A DNA stretch of 64,000 nt from Chamaecyparis obtusa (GCA_027943335.1 BSBK01002089.1:1449001-1513000), one strand, 5' to 3'; positions 12,075 through 23,966 are shown, numbered from the stretch's first letter. The notes: generated by a model from the letters alone, not told the origin. Program-made: numbers and translations.

Positions 12075-13035
12075 GTTTTGTAGGAGAGCTCAACAATATT
12101 GGCAGTGGATTCATGATTTTTTAAAACCTTTCAGGCCCTAGCCTTTTTCTTGGCATATGATTGTCCTAGGAGAATCTCCTAGGCTTCCTTCCAAGTTTAA
12201 CCAGATTTGGCATACTTTCAAGATGGATATTTTGTTCACTTTAAGGAAAGATAGGAATGTTGTTCTCTTTTCTCATAGCTTTCTTGATAAAAATGTTGCT
12301 TTGTATAATAAATCATGTATATGGCACAATGTAATGATGAAGATTAAGGTGCAAGCTAACAAAGTGGCTCTAGAGGTGGCTCACCTTCATGAGTTTCTCA
12401 ATCAATGGGGCAATTCTCCTTGAACAGTTGTTCAAGTTCCCCCTGATTCAGTTTCTACTAAGGGTACTCTGCCCACTGGTCACCGTCATGGGCACAGTTC
12501 TTCATCTCGTAGCTCCCACACTCCACAGTCCCAGGCTTCCCATCACCACTCTCCTAGAGGTGGCAATGATGGTTGGAGGTGTCACTCGGCTTCTCCACCT
12601 CACCGGTCCTCTTAGTGGTCTCTAGCTATGGCTTTGTCTACCCCTCTTGATGCTCCTGCTACTTGTCATGGCCTTGATTGACCTCCAGCCACCTCTTCCA
12701 AGTTCCCATGCCTAGCTCTTGCTATTTCTCTACTTCAAGCAGAGGAGAAAGATAAAAATTCTAAAGATGTTAATGATGGTTGGTCAATTCTCGCCCCTCC
12801 TATCAATCCAAATGATGTTTGGGGTTCTAATGATAGAGATCCTCCTTCTGCAGGTACTACCCTTGCAGCTTGATGGCTTTATGCTTTTTTTTCTTGATGA
12901 ATAGTTTCTAGTTTCTATTATTGTTTCTATCTTCTACCGAGTGGACTTTCCCTGGTTGATTTCTATGTCTCTTGATCCCTTTTTGAGAATATGTAACTTT
13001 TATATTCAATTAATAGAAAAGGCACTATAAATTTA
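12075..13035 (+). mobile_element. 3' fragment of an L1-type LINE
   Basis: Translation around 12090-12420 (WQWIHDFLKPFRP, then LGESPRLPSKFNQIWHTFKMD, ILFTLRKDRNVVLF) resembles the region after the RT zinc-binding domain of plant LINEs, which usually reads W-x(5)-D-x-L-x-x-(I/L)-x(3)-R-N. A Ser/His/Pro-rich stretch follows (12430-12610). Near the end come AATATGTAACTTTTATATTC and an A-rich tail (13025-13035), as expected for a 5'-truncated LINE ending in poly-A. The left border and target duplication could not be fixed. Several in-frame stops make it a dead copy. Confidence 0.5.
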
Positions 13036-13044
13036 AAAAAAAGA

Positions 13045-13260
13045 ATTAAATATAATCAAGAGAAATGGTATGCAACCAAAAAAGGATGACATGCAATTAA
13101 AAAAAAATGCAAACAAAAAATAATGATATTTGAGGAAAAAAAGAAAGACATAGAATTAAAAAAAAACATGTAAAAAAAAAGAATGACATGCAAGCAAAAA
13201 AAAGCAACATGTAAACAAAAATGAATGGCATGCAAGAAAAAAAAAAGAAATGCAATTAAA
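13045..13260 (+). repeat. Degenerate A-rich minisatellite, unit near GACATGCAATTAAAAAAAA
   Basis: About nine imperfect units of roughly 20-25 bp, each with GACATG(C)AA or ACATGTAA followed by an A-run. It sits directly after the LINE tail, so it may have grown from the poly-A tract. Confidence 0.6.
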
Positions 13261-13549
13261 GTTTTAATTATCCATATTAGATGAATTATTTTATTAATTA
13301 GATTGTTAAGAAAGGAAATGTGACTAAAATTACAAAAAATATTGTTCTTTTACTTCTTAATTAAAATTAGGTGAAAATTGTTAGGTTTATTAATCCACCA
13401 AATTAGACTATATGAAATTTGTAGTTCACTTTTCCTTTCACTACTAAATGTACTAAATGTTGTCACTAGTATTTAGTTTTACAGTCGGTAAACACGAGAA
13501 GATAGTTCAATCAATTATAAATACATAGTAGTAGTAGAGAAAAGAGATC

Positions 13550-13566
13550 ACCAAGTATAATAGTTC
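13550..13566 (+). repeat. 17-bp perfect direct repeat, left copy
   Basis: CACCAAGTATAATAGTT occurs here and at 15678-15694. The two copies bracket the minus-strand env-like ORF like a target-site duplication of a LINE-type insertion. Confidence 0.55.
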
Positions 13567-13737
13567 TGATTACAAGAAAAAACAAGTTTCAAGCTTCAAA
13601 AGATTGGAAGGAAAGATCATAACACCAGAAAAGAGGCACACAACCAAAAAAGGGACTACATAGATAGTGACATAAGGGAGAAAAAACTAGACCGAAAGAC
13701 AATAGAGAGCACAAAAAAATAGCATAGCAACCATACT

Positions 13738-15641
13738 AAATATCCACATACATAACCCCTACTTTTTCATCTAGCGTCTTCTCCATCTTGGCCTATATGT
13801 TGTCCATCTGGCCAATGAAACTTTTCAGCTCCTCAATGTTCTTCTTCATCAGAGGGTACTTTTTCTTGTTGCTCCCATGGGTTCTAGAGCTTGGGCCACC
13901 ACTATCCACCAGAGGATCATTTCTAAGATCACTGTCCTCCTATGAAGCTTTATCCAACAGATTGACCAAGGCCTTGAGGTTGGTGCTGGAAGCCTTCCTA
14001 CTATCCATGTTGTGCTAGAGTTTTATCAATTTTATCCATTCTTTCATTAGTATCCATGGCAGGGGAGTTAGAAGTGCCCTCCTTGAGAAAGGAATCAAAT
14101 TTTTTGTGGAGGATAGCATTATTTGCTTCAATCTTCTAGCACTTCAGGTGTAGAATTTTTATCTCATGGAAGTACCATTTGCTAAATTTGAAGGAGTAGA
14201 TAGCCTCAGCTTTGGCACTTTGTAGCACAGTGGTAGTAACTTCTTCCTTGTCATTAAATTCTTCAAAAATCATCTTAATGGAGGACTCTCTAACTTTTCA
14301 TTCACTGGAATCCTCACTACCCTCCTGAATATTTTCCTCAAAGTCATGGGATTCAAGCACATCGTGACTCATGCTAGAAACAAAATCATCCAAAATGGAA
14401 ACCTCCTCTTTGTGAAAATCCCTATCAGTATTGTGCTTCTCGGCGTATTGAATCACAGTGTCAACAAGATCTTCAAGACTATGAGAATTGTGCCCCATGG
14501 TACCTTCTGATTTGGCCCCTTCCATAGCTTTATCTTTCTTCTCAGCCTCACTTTCCTAATTTTTTATCTTGAGGTCCTTTGTTTCAAGCATATCCTTCTT
14601 ATCAATACACATAGGAGTAGACTTTGCTTCCCTAGGCTGGGAATCATCAAATCCCTTATGGTGAGCCTCATCATCTACCGGATCCTTCATCTCTATCATC
14701 TTCTTGTTATCCTTCTCTAAATCCTTATTGTTAACCTCCTCCTTATCATCTAAGGGGGTAGATATGTTATCAAAATCATCTGTTTCCTCCCTTTCCTTTC
14801 TAGAACTCTGCATACTTTTAATCTCTCTAGTAGCATCCACATCAGAGTCCTCAGTCTTGGATTCCTCAAAATAGTCACTGACTTCAGTCTCTCCAAAGCA
14901 TATTTTCTTTGATCTGCTACCCATGATATCATCCACCTTCCACTTAGTAGATCTAGACTTAGGATTCATAGGACTTCATTTGTTCTTTCTAGAGGAAGGG
15001 GTGGAGCTAAGGTTAGGGATAGTGCTCTTGATATGCTCACAAATCAGAAGAATCATACCCTCATGCTTAATAGCTTTCTTAGGATAACTCTTATGCTGAT
15101 TGATACTTTTTACCATAGATGTATGAAGGTAACAGGGAATGTTAATAGTATCCTTATACCTGAAATGGTTGAGAAACATGAAGTGGTGGGAGTGAGCATG
15201 AGTAAAATGACTGTCAAGGGTGAAATAATCCATCACCACCTGTAGGACATTGTGCCAAATCTCCTTGATTTTGAAGACATCAATATAACCATTAGACCTG
15301 GCCTCTGCAAAATCTAACTGCTCTTTCTCAGATTTTGGGAATTTTTTGGAAGCAATATCCAAAATCTTGAAATTTTTATAAAACCTATGGCCAACATTGG
15401 GGATATTAGTAACTTGAGCAATAAGATCCATAGTGATCTCCATAGATCTCCCTTCCATAGAAACAATTTTATTTTTCGAACCCTGGGAAAATTTTTGGGT
15501 GATCTCCTTGTCAAAACCAACAAATCTTTCCATAAAAGGGGTCACTCCATGTTTATTTAGCTTCCACCACACCATAGCCATGTTAGCTTCCTTGAGCTTC
15601 TTACAATTATTAGGTTCCTCCTATTTCAAGTCACCACCCAT
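13738..15641 (-). pseudogene. Env-like / accessory retrotransposon ORF, copy C (minus strand)
   Basis: Reading on the minus strand from ATG 15641 (MGGDLK, then a TAG, then EEPNNCKKLKEANMAMVWW). One frame continues to about 14020 with in-frame stops at roughly 15624, 14978, 14558, 14300 and 14140. After a frameshift near 14012 it goes on to a stop near 13738. Total about 630 codons. The first 200 residues match the family seen at 5547 (GRSMEITMDLIAQVTNIPN against VRITSDLIHEMTGIS; LHTSMVKSINQHK against QHTSMVKSVSTAT). The middle is very acidic (TEDSDVDATREIKS, DDFDNISTPLDDKEE). The C-terminus holds a likely coiled coil (IEANNAILHKKFDSFLKEG) and KYPLMKKNIEELKSFIGQM. It is isolated from gag and pol and bracketed by 17-bp direct repeats. 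Function unknown; no membrane segment seen in this copy. Confidence 0.65.
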
Positions 15642-15677
15642 GTTTAAGAAATTCAGCAACAAAGAACTCTTATTAAA

Positions 15678-15694
15678 CACCAAGTATAATAGTT
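15678..15694 (+). repeat. 17-bp perfect direct repeat, right copy
   Basis: Same CACCAAGTATAATAGTT as at 13550-13566. The two differ in the flanking bases on both sides, so the identity is limited to exactly 17 bp. Confidence 0.55.
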
Positions 15695-16718
15695 ACCAAG
15701 TACATAGGATTACTGAACACTAGTAATAACCGAGATTGAGAGATTTTATTTACCGAACAATCCAAAGTTCACATAAAGGTTTGGAATGGAACATTCTTCA
15801 AGGTAAATAAATTTTGGTTAAGAAAATGGTTTACCAAGATTGAGGTGAATATTAATTATGGATATAATCATTTAATGAATGGTGATTCCAATGTAATGAT
15901 GATCTAGGTTATTTTTTTAAACTGTTAATCTTAGGGTTTCAAAGATATTGTATAACCCTAATTAGGTTAAGCTTAGTTTGATATAAAATGTATGTCATTT
16001 TGACAAATATTTTCATGGAGTAGCCATACTCAAGAACATCTGAAGTACATACAAGGTTTTGAAATAAGGATTTTGAAGGAATTATTTAGTTTAACAAAAT
16101 AGTTATAAGGATACCAAGTAGCTCAGAAGGATATACGGGCCTTACAGCAAAGTGATAGCTTTATTGTATATAAAGGATCTGATATCAGCAATTTGAGTTG
16201 CATTATATGCAGGTCATATATCACTATTACTCTCTAACAATTGTAGCAGATTCAAAATCTCCTAACATAGTGGACTCGTCTGTTCTTAGTTAAATCTCTT
16301 AACCGAGTGCACACATATATTGTGTTGCTAAAATCCTTTAACAAGGTAGATCTTGTTGATCTTTTTGTTACTCCTAACAGGGTAAGATCACTAGAAGTGA
16401 TCATTCTTGTAAGCCTTAACCAAAAACTTTATTTATGTAGAATTGAAGCATTGTGGGTTCCATCCCCACCATAGTTTTTACCTTCTAACAAGGTTTTATG
16501 TGATAACAAATACATGTGTCAATGTGTATTGAAGTTTAATGAATTTTTTATTCATTTACTTTCATGCATTTTCATTTTAGTTATACTATTGAATGTATGT
16601 TCAATGCAATTTACACAGCCAATTATTGAAGTTGATATTTACAAGGATTACTTTGAAAATTTTTAAGGATAATGATTCACCCCTCCCTTCTCAGTATACA
16701 CCTTTCATAATCCTAACA
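15695..16718 (+). repeat. LTR C, Ty1/copia-type (left border uncertain)
   Basis: Ends TCCTAACA directly before a tRNA-Met primer site. It has a TATA box at 16167-16175, CCTTTAACAAGG, CTCCTAACAGGG and CTTCTAACAAGG units (16335-16500), a CCATCCCCACCATAG stretch and a C-rich CACCCCTCCC run just before the end, the same order as in LTR B. The left border may lie further left: if the 17-bp repeats mark an insertion, U3 would continue before 13550. Confidence 0.6.
16167..16175 (+). promoter_or_regulatory. TATA box of LTR C
   Basis: TATATAAAG, about 550 bp before the LTR end, upstream of the repeated TAACAAGG units. Confidence 0.55.
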
Positions 16719-16720
16719 AT

Positions 16721-16733
16721 TGGTATTAGAGCA
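16721..16733 (+). promoter_or_regulatory. Primer binding site, initiator tRNA-Met
   Basis: TGGTATTAGAGCA, two bases after the end of LTR C. One transition from the canonical TGGTATCAGAGC. Confidence 0.75.
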
Positions 16734-16782
16734 TGTTCTCTTGTTAAGGAAGTTTAACAACTAAAGAGAAAAGATCTTAAGA

Positions 16783-17090
16783 ATGGAAAGGTATAAGCTT
16801 GACAAGACTATTGAGAATTAGAGAATGCACATGTAGATCTACATTGAATAATTCAAGGAAGCCAAAGAAGAATTGAGAAAGTTTTTGATCAAGAGGAAGG
16901 ATATGGCACTTTGGTATAAAGAGTCTGATTATCATGAAGAAGAGATAGATAATGCATTTGATAGATCTAGATCTAAGTAGCATAAATGATGCATTTGAAG
17001 GAACCATATAAGATCTATCTAAAAAAAATCAAGACCTTATTGAACAAGTAAAAGAAATATAGATCGGTCAAGAATCAAAAAATTTTAGAA
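16783..17090 (+). pseudogene. gag: Gag N-terminal remnant of the LTR C element
   Basis: Starts at ATG 16783 (MERYKLDKTIEN) and shows a helix-rich, charged stretch (FKEAKEELRKFLIKRKD, later DLIEQVKEI) like the coiled-coil start of the gag at 3992. Several stops interrupt it. Near 17100 it runs into minus-strand integrase sequence of another element, so the rest of gag and all pol is missing. Confidence 0.45.
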
Positions 17091-17104
17091 TGATTGATGT
17101 CATG

Positions 17105-20100
17105 AAAAATGCAAGGTAGGAAGAAAAAGAAAGACATCCCAATCTATGATATGATTCTCATAAAAAATATACTTTCTCAACACTGACACATGAAAAACAA
17201 TGTGGATCTGTGACAGGCTCAGTGGGAAAGCAAGACGATAGGTGACATGACCTATCTTCTCAAGTATCTCAAAAGGGCCAACAAATTTGGGTGCAAGATT
17301 AGATCCCTTTCCAAAATGGATTGGAATCTTATGAGGTCACACTCTTAGAAAGACCCTATCTCCAACCTGATAACTATAGTCTTCCCTCTTGGCATCTACA
17401 TACTTCTTTTTCCTATCTTGTACCTCCTTCAGACGTTGTTTGATCAATGTCACCTACTGCTTTAACTCTTGCACTAACTCAGGACCTAAAGCAACTCTAT
17501 CCTTAATGTGATCCCAAATCAATGGTGTCCTACATGGTCTACCATATAATTCCTGGTAGGGAGGCATACCTAGACAAGTGTGATGCCCATTATTGTAGGA
17601 AAACTCCACAAAATGAAGGTATTCCTCCCACCTAGTCTGATGATCCATGACATACATGAGAAGAATATCCTCCAACACCTAATTTACCCTCTATGTCTGC
17701 CCATCAGTCTCTAGGTGATAAGCGGTGCTAAAATTGAGCTTAGTACCCAAAGCTATCTGTAATCCTCTCTAGAAAGATTATGCGAAGAGAGAATCTCTAT
17801 CTAAAATAATCTTACAGGGTATGCCATGAAGTTTGACAATATCCCACAAGAAGACCTGTGCTACTGCTGGGGCTGTGAAAGTGGTTTGAACGGGTGAAAA
17901 GTGGGCTACTTTGGTCAGCTTTTGAACTATCACCATGATGGCATCATGGCATTGAAATGACATAGGGAGACCAATGATGAAGTCCATGGAAATAACATCC
18001 CACTTCCACTCTGGTATCTCATGAGGCTAAAGCAAACCACTAGGGTAATGATGCTCTGCCTTAACCCTCTAACACTCAAGACATCATGCCATTATCTTAG
18101 CTATATTTTGTCTCATCCTTGGCCAATGATATAACTATCTCAAATCTACATGCATCTTCTTGACTCTGGAATGCACTACATAAGGTTCCCTATGAGCCTC
18201 TAGCATGATGAATACTCGCAAGTCACCAGAGGATGGGACATAGATGCATCCTTTATAGCATAAAAGCCCATCTAAATCTAGGGAATAGTCAGAATATTTA
18301 CCCTCAAGGGTACTCTAAGACCGAATGACCTGACTAACCTCTGTATACCAAGCATCCTCATGTAAATGATGCAATATCTGATCCCTCAACTCAGTACCTA
18401 CTATCATAGAGTAGGCTCCATGGTGTCTCCTACTCAAAGCATCAGCAACCACATTCTCCTTCCCCTTGATGTAGTGGACATCAAAATCATACTCACATAG
18501 GAATTCCATCCACCTACGCTGTCATGCATTCAGGTTCTGCTGAGAGAAGATACATTGTAAGCTCTGATGATCTGAATGGAGCTCAAACTGATGACCCAAA
18601 ATAAAATGCCACCATCTCACTAAAGCATGTACCACTACAGCTAGCTCAAGGTCATAAGTGGGATAATTGAGCTTGTGAGTCTTAAGTTTCCTAGACTCAT
18701 ATGCAATGGCTCACCCATTCTGCATAAGAACTACTTCCAAACCATCTAAGGAAGCATTTGTGAAAATAATAAAATCTACTGAAGGATCAAGCACTGCTAC
18801 AATAGGAGCATTGGTGAGTGCCTTCTTGAGTTCCTGGAGGGCCCTCTCGCACTTCTTGGTTCACTCAAATTTCTTTCCCTTACACTAAAGATAAGTGATG
18901 GGATGTACCACTCTAGAAAATCCCTCTACAAACCGCTTGTAATAACCTACCAATCCAATAAAAATTCTGACCTCGGTCACTGAAGTAGGTTTAGGCCAAT
19001 CCATGATGACTCTAATCTTAGATGGATCTGCTGAGATTCCATCTCCTGAAATAACATGCCCAAGGTAATGAATATCTATTTTATAGAAAGCACATTTGGA
19101 CAAACTGCCATATAACTAATTGTCTCTAAGACGTTGCAAGACCTCTCTCAAGTTGTCTTCATGCTCCTCTTCATCTCATGAATAAATAAGGATATCATCA
19201 AGGAACACAACTACAAACTTATCTAGGAAGGTGCAGAATACCCCATTCATAAGGCTCATGAAAACTGCTGGAGCATTAGTGAGTTTGAAAGGTACAACTA
19301 TGAACTCATAATGTCCATATCTAGCATAGAATGTAGTCTTAGGAATGTCACTGTCAAAAATCTATAGCTAGTGGTATCCTGACTTAAGATCAATCTTTGA
19401 AAACACTTTAGCACTCTTCAACTGATCAAAAAAATCATCAATCCTGGGGAGTGGATACTGATTCTTGATGGTAAGCTTATTAAGCTGTTGGTAATCCATA
19501 CATAACCGCAAGGATCCATCCTTCTTCTTAGCAAAGATAATAGGTGCACCCCAAGGTGAAACACTAGGATGAATGTGACCCTTCTCTGAAAGTTCCTCTA
19601 GCTAAATCTTGAGCTCATTAACCTCATTAGTGGTCATCCTGTAAGGTGCCCTCAAAATTGGAGTAGCTCCTGGCACAAGATCAATATGAAAATCTAATGC
19701 TCTATGAGGAGGCATGCCTAGAACCTCAGTAGGAAACACATCTGCATACTCCTGAAGTATAGGATAATCATCAAGAGATGTTTCCCTTTCCTCCTCATCC
19801 TCTCTATCACTGATGGTAATGGAAAAAAGCTGACATCCCTTCTGCATGCTCCTCTTAAGCTGCATGGCAGAGATCATATGAAGAGAGATGCCTCTCTGAA
19901 TCCCACAAATCACAATAGGTGTACCATTATCATCAAGGCACTCAATCCTCTTCTATCAAAAATCTAACTTAGCTCTATGGGCATAAAGCCAATCCATGCC
20001 AAGAACTATGTCATAAGAACCAAGAGGTGTGATATGAAGATCCACTATACAGTGATGAAATCACCAATCTGCACCTAGCTATCCTTCACTAAAGAGTTGA

Positions 20101-20300
20101 CTGACACTTTAAACCCTGATGCTAACTCCACTTCCCAACTAACTTCCTGTCTTTCTGCCACAAGCCTGCAACACTCCACAAAAAATGGAGATCTAAAAGA
20201 ATCTGTAGCACTTGAATCAAACAATGTAGTAACACTATTACTGTTAATCATACCTGCAGCCTCTATCACTGTGGCCTTATGCTCTGCCTAGCGGTTATCA
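17105..20300 (-). pseudogene. pol: Ty3/gypsy pol (protease-RT-RNase H-integrase), minus strand
   Basis: In transcript order: protease core LFDSSATDSF (about 20230, the usual DSGA changed to DSSA). RT follows with EYADVFPTEVLGMPPHRALD leading into the DLVPGATPI and APYRM blocks (19620-19800) and FLDDILIYS (about 19172-19200). The RT thumb and RNase H start with YLGHVISGDGISADPSKIR (19000-19075). The RNase H ends with [20 protein letters not shown] (about 18425-18490). Integrase has MDFIIGLPMSF with the first Asp (17985) and KLHGIPCKIILDRD with the second (about 17800). The C-terminus reads QIHIVFHVSVLRKY and ends HIIDWD near 17120, where it breaks off. The FHVSxLRKY ending is typical of Tekay/Del or Reina chromoviruses. 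Many stops; dead copy. The missing 3' end includes any chromodomain, the PPT and the 3' LTR. Confidence 0.8.
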
Positions 20301-20389
20301 TCCGCTACAAATACTCTGTGAGACTTTCCAAATTCTCCAATAATAGGTTCAAAAGCTGCCACACATTGACTTCCTGACATCTGACCCCG

Positions 20390-21679
20390 TGGATAATCAT
20401 GAGCTAAGTGCCCAATGGCACCACATGCATAGCAAGGACCTCCTGTGAAAGTTTGTACTCCCTATGGCCTAGAGAACTATTGACCACCAATCCTACTAGA
20501 ACCACTGAAACTCGCCTGATAGGACTGCTGATTTCATGCTAGGGGTGCATCTATATAATGCTATCGATGATCCTTTCTCTATCCCTGTGCGTACCACTAT
20601 TTGGGCTTAGAGCCCTACTTTCCCTGTGGTGGATTTTGTTTCTGGTTTCGTTGAGTCTGCTGTTGTGGGTTCTTTTTAAAAGACCTCAAGGAATTCCTAT
20701 TATTATTCTTCCAATGATTCTTCTGGTGCCCCTATGACTATGATGTGGAGTTATAGTTCTGAGACCTGTCACGAGCATATCTAGACTTACCCCGAATCTC
20801 TTCTACAACCAAGGCCATTTCTACGACCTCATAAAAGGTCTTTGGTGAGGTCATGTGAACCTGTCCCTTTATCCAATCATTGAGTCCCTTAACAAAATAG
20901 TTGATTCATAGCTTTTCATCCTTCATGTAGTCTACATAGGGTAGCAACTCAAGGAATCAGGTCTCATACTGTAGCACTGTGAGTCCCCTCTGCTGGAGCT
21001 CGTGGAACTCATCAATACGCGTTTTTCTATAGTGCTCTGATAGGTACTTGTCTCTAAACCTTTCTAAGAAGGTCTTCCAAGTCATAGTGTCCATAGTGGT
21101 GTTGTTCTTATATTCTTCGTGTTTCTACAATGTGGAAGCACCTCCTCTCAAAAGGAGTACTGCAAAATGCACCTTGACATTGCTATCATATTGACACAAC
21201 CCAAAGCACCTCTCTTAGATCGAAAGCCATGCCTTAGTATCTGTACCCTCTCTAGAACCATGATACAAAGGTGGTTGTAACCATATGAGATCTCTAATAT
21301 GATCCCCAGCATCACAGGGTGCCATCTGAACAATACCAGGTGGTGATTCCAGCATGTGAACCGAATCTACCTCATGTACCCCCTGCCCTACCTCTCGATC
21401 TTGTGGAGGACTCCTAGTCCTCTCTCTAACTTATGATCTATGTCCCTCGGATAGCTTGTGCTTTGGCTAAGGATTAACAGGAGGCAACCTCTCCTATATA
21501 ACCTTGATGAGGTTCTGTAAGGCTAATAGGACCTCCTGATTAGGGTCTAGTGGTGGTGGTGGTTGTTGATTAATGACTGATACCTTAGCCCTTTGTTCAA
21601 CTTTCTCATGACCTAAGGGAGCTTGCCTAGCCCCTCGTCCTCTCATACATCTCCGAGCTTGATGCATAAGGGGACACAT
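20390..21679 (-). pseudogene. gag: Ty3/gypsy gag, minus strand
   Basis: Begins at ATG 21679 (MCPLMHQARRCMRGRGARQ), 72 bases after the primer site. The capsid part reads TWKTFLERFRDKYLSEHYRK and EFHELQQRGLTVLQYE (about 20960-21090), a classic Retrotrans_gag signature. A Q/N-rich linker follows, then a zinc knuckle CYACGAIGHLAHDYP near 20400-20440 whose last Cys is replaced by Tyr. It runs into the protease region in the same orientation. Stops are frequent. Confidence 0.75.
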
Positions 21680-21750
21680 CCTAACAATTCAAAAGGGTTA
21701 AGGGTTAGCTAAGAAATGCAATGGGTTTTAGGTTCCAATGTTGAAACCTA

Positions 21751-21764
21751 GGCTCTAATACCAA
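21751..21764 (-). promoter_or_regulatory. Primer binding site of the minus-strand gypsy element
   Basis: On the minus strand TTGGTATTAGAGCC follows the LTR end TGACA at 21766, matching initiator tRNA-Met with one transition. Confidence 0.7.
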
Positions 21765-21765
21765 G

Positions 21766-22545
21766 TGTCATGCCCATAAAATTTCACTCTAAAAACACAC
21801 CAACTTTTTTTTTAAAGGTAATTTAAGTCTAAGTTTATGTTGCGGGTTAACAGTTAACTAAGACAAAATTTTGAAAAGATTTGAAACAACATTTCTCTAC
21901 AAATGTTGGGTGATAAAGGTTACTAGTTGAATTAGTTCTAACAAGGGATGCTATCTAGATAGCGAAGTTGCAATCAAAGTTTTCCTAACATTTAAGTTCA
22001 TTCATGTTAGTAACCAACTTATAATTTTAGCTATACTAACATCGGATAGTTGACCCTAATGCCAACGTAATACTACATTGAGTCATTAAGATTTGTTTAT
22101 TAAGGCATTGTGACTATCTATCATGAAATATAATTAGCTAATTAATAACTAAACCAATTTCATTGTTCATAAAATTCAATTACAATTTAACTTATAATTT
22201 CTATAAATTAACCCATAATGCACATCCCTTGGAAGCATACTGTTAACCCTTTATAAAATTAAATGACAACATAATTATTAAGTATCATCATAAAAGAGTA
22301 AATTAATTATTAAATGATAACAATTATATTAATTACTTATATCTAATAATATAATTACTAAATCATAGAATAATTAATTTAAACATTAAATAATAATTAT
22401 ATTAATTATTATCATCTAATTAATATGATTATTAATAACAATAAAATTAACTAATTATTTAATTAATAATTATGTTAATTAATATTATATATTAATTAAC
22501 ACAATTATTAAATAATAAAATTAATATATATTAATTAACATTATT
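21766..22545 (-). repeat. 5' LTR of the minus-strand gypsy element, part next to the primer site
   Basis: From the LTR end at 21766 rightwards. The part 22100-22545 is extremely AT-rich (TTAATTAATA-type). It is cut at 22545 by a LINE insertion; the same AT-rich sequence resumes at 25428. Confidence 0.6.
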
Positions 22546-23141
22546 TTATTTTATTTTTGGCAAAACTTTTTTATATATTTATATAAATAAACTAGTTCAA
22601 AAGGGCTCATGGTGAAAGATCCAGGAAATAAAACTTTGTTCATGACCCATCAAATACAAATAAGGGCTCTAGAATATCAAAAATCTAGAAACCCGATCAG
22701 AAAACCCCCAAGGCCATAAATAGCCATAATGTAGTTTGCAAATGAACAACCGTGAATACAAGGAGTAACCCAACCCTATTACATCTTGTTGTCAAAGAGG
22801 CCTTAATAAAATAGAACCCCCGATAGTTAATAAATGATATGAAAGACTTAAATACAATGAGGGCTAAAAACAATGTACCCTAATTAAAATTTACAATAGA
22901 TGTTCCTTTATATGAACAGGAACTGTATAGTGATATTAGCCGATAGGCTCAACAAGAAGCTGATCATAGAATAGTAGGTGCCTGAGGAAAGAAAAAGAGT
23001 CCAATCCACATAGAATTTTGAAAAGTACACTCCTCTGTAAGAGAAAATTAGTAAAAAAATTGCAAGGAGAGTCTGAAGGAATCATGGAGTACTTCCACAA
23101 TCAAAATGTGATGGAGGAGTAAGGAACAAAGAGCTCCACAA

Positions 23142-23966
23142 CTATGTAGCTTGCTGGTACAAGATAGCATCTAGACCCAGAACATCAGAGGAAGAAGCAC
23201 AATCAACATGGTAGGGATCAACTGTTAGAATAGGTATGTCAACAGTAGCAGAAGGACCAACATTCCGCAAAGGAGAAACACTACCCACCACAGAAGAAGA
23301 AGCCCTCAGGGGAGGTAGGGTATGACCATGAGCCATCAATCCCAACACAACATATGTTCTCGTGAAGGCCTTACTTCTATACATCGGCTCGATAGACATC
23401 CTACTAAGAACATAATTAAGTGGTAGAATGGAAGAGGAAGACAAATAGTCTTTGATCCCAGCTAACAATAAAACAAACTTGTTAGAATTAAATAGTAAAT
23501 GATGTGGGAAAATTCCACCAATGTGAGCATCTCCATGAGAGAAGTTATAACCCTGAACTACCAAAGGAAAGTTGTTGTTTTGGAGATAAGCGGGTGAGAT
23601 GACCGAATTCACAATACTAACTAACAAAGACTAGGACTGAGAAATATCAAGTAGATTGGAACACAAAATTGAAACTAATTGAAAAGGAAAAATGATCCTT
23701 TTCCAATGTGGTGATAGTACTGATTCACCTATCAGTCTCCGAATACACCTACAACACTTTGGGTAGTGGATAGCAAAAATGGATGCCAATGAGTCATCAT
23801 ATATAATACCTTCATATGGTATTTCCAAACAAATTGGTGAGAAACAGACCCACAAATTAAAGGGGATAAACTCATCAAAACACCTATTAGCAGCCATGGT
23901 TAGGGAGAAAGAGATAAACCAGAAAAAATGACCGAAAAGACCATATATAGAAAAAATATCCATCAT
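23142..23966 (-). pseudogene. Extra ORF downstream of RNase H in the LINE; unknown protein
   Basis: Minus-strand frame of 275 codons from 23966 to 23142 with one in-frame stop (23631-23633). A likely start is ATG 23897 (MAANRCFDEFIPFNLWV). The first 22 residues before that ATG are hydrophobic. The N-terminal part has a CCRCIRRLIGESV block, the C-terminal part is S/P/V-rich (LRASSSVVGSVSPLRNVG). Plant L1 elements normally end soon after RNase H, so a third ORF here is unexpected. I do not recognise the product. It could be a true LINE accessory ORF, captured sequence, or a chance open frame; the length with only one stop in otherwise decayed surroundings favours a once-coding frame. Confidence 0.4.

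Noticed and set aside
13788..14018. Plus-strand 76-codon ORF
   Set aside because: It is antisense to the C-terminal part of the minus-strand env-like ORF, which has family support.
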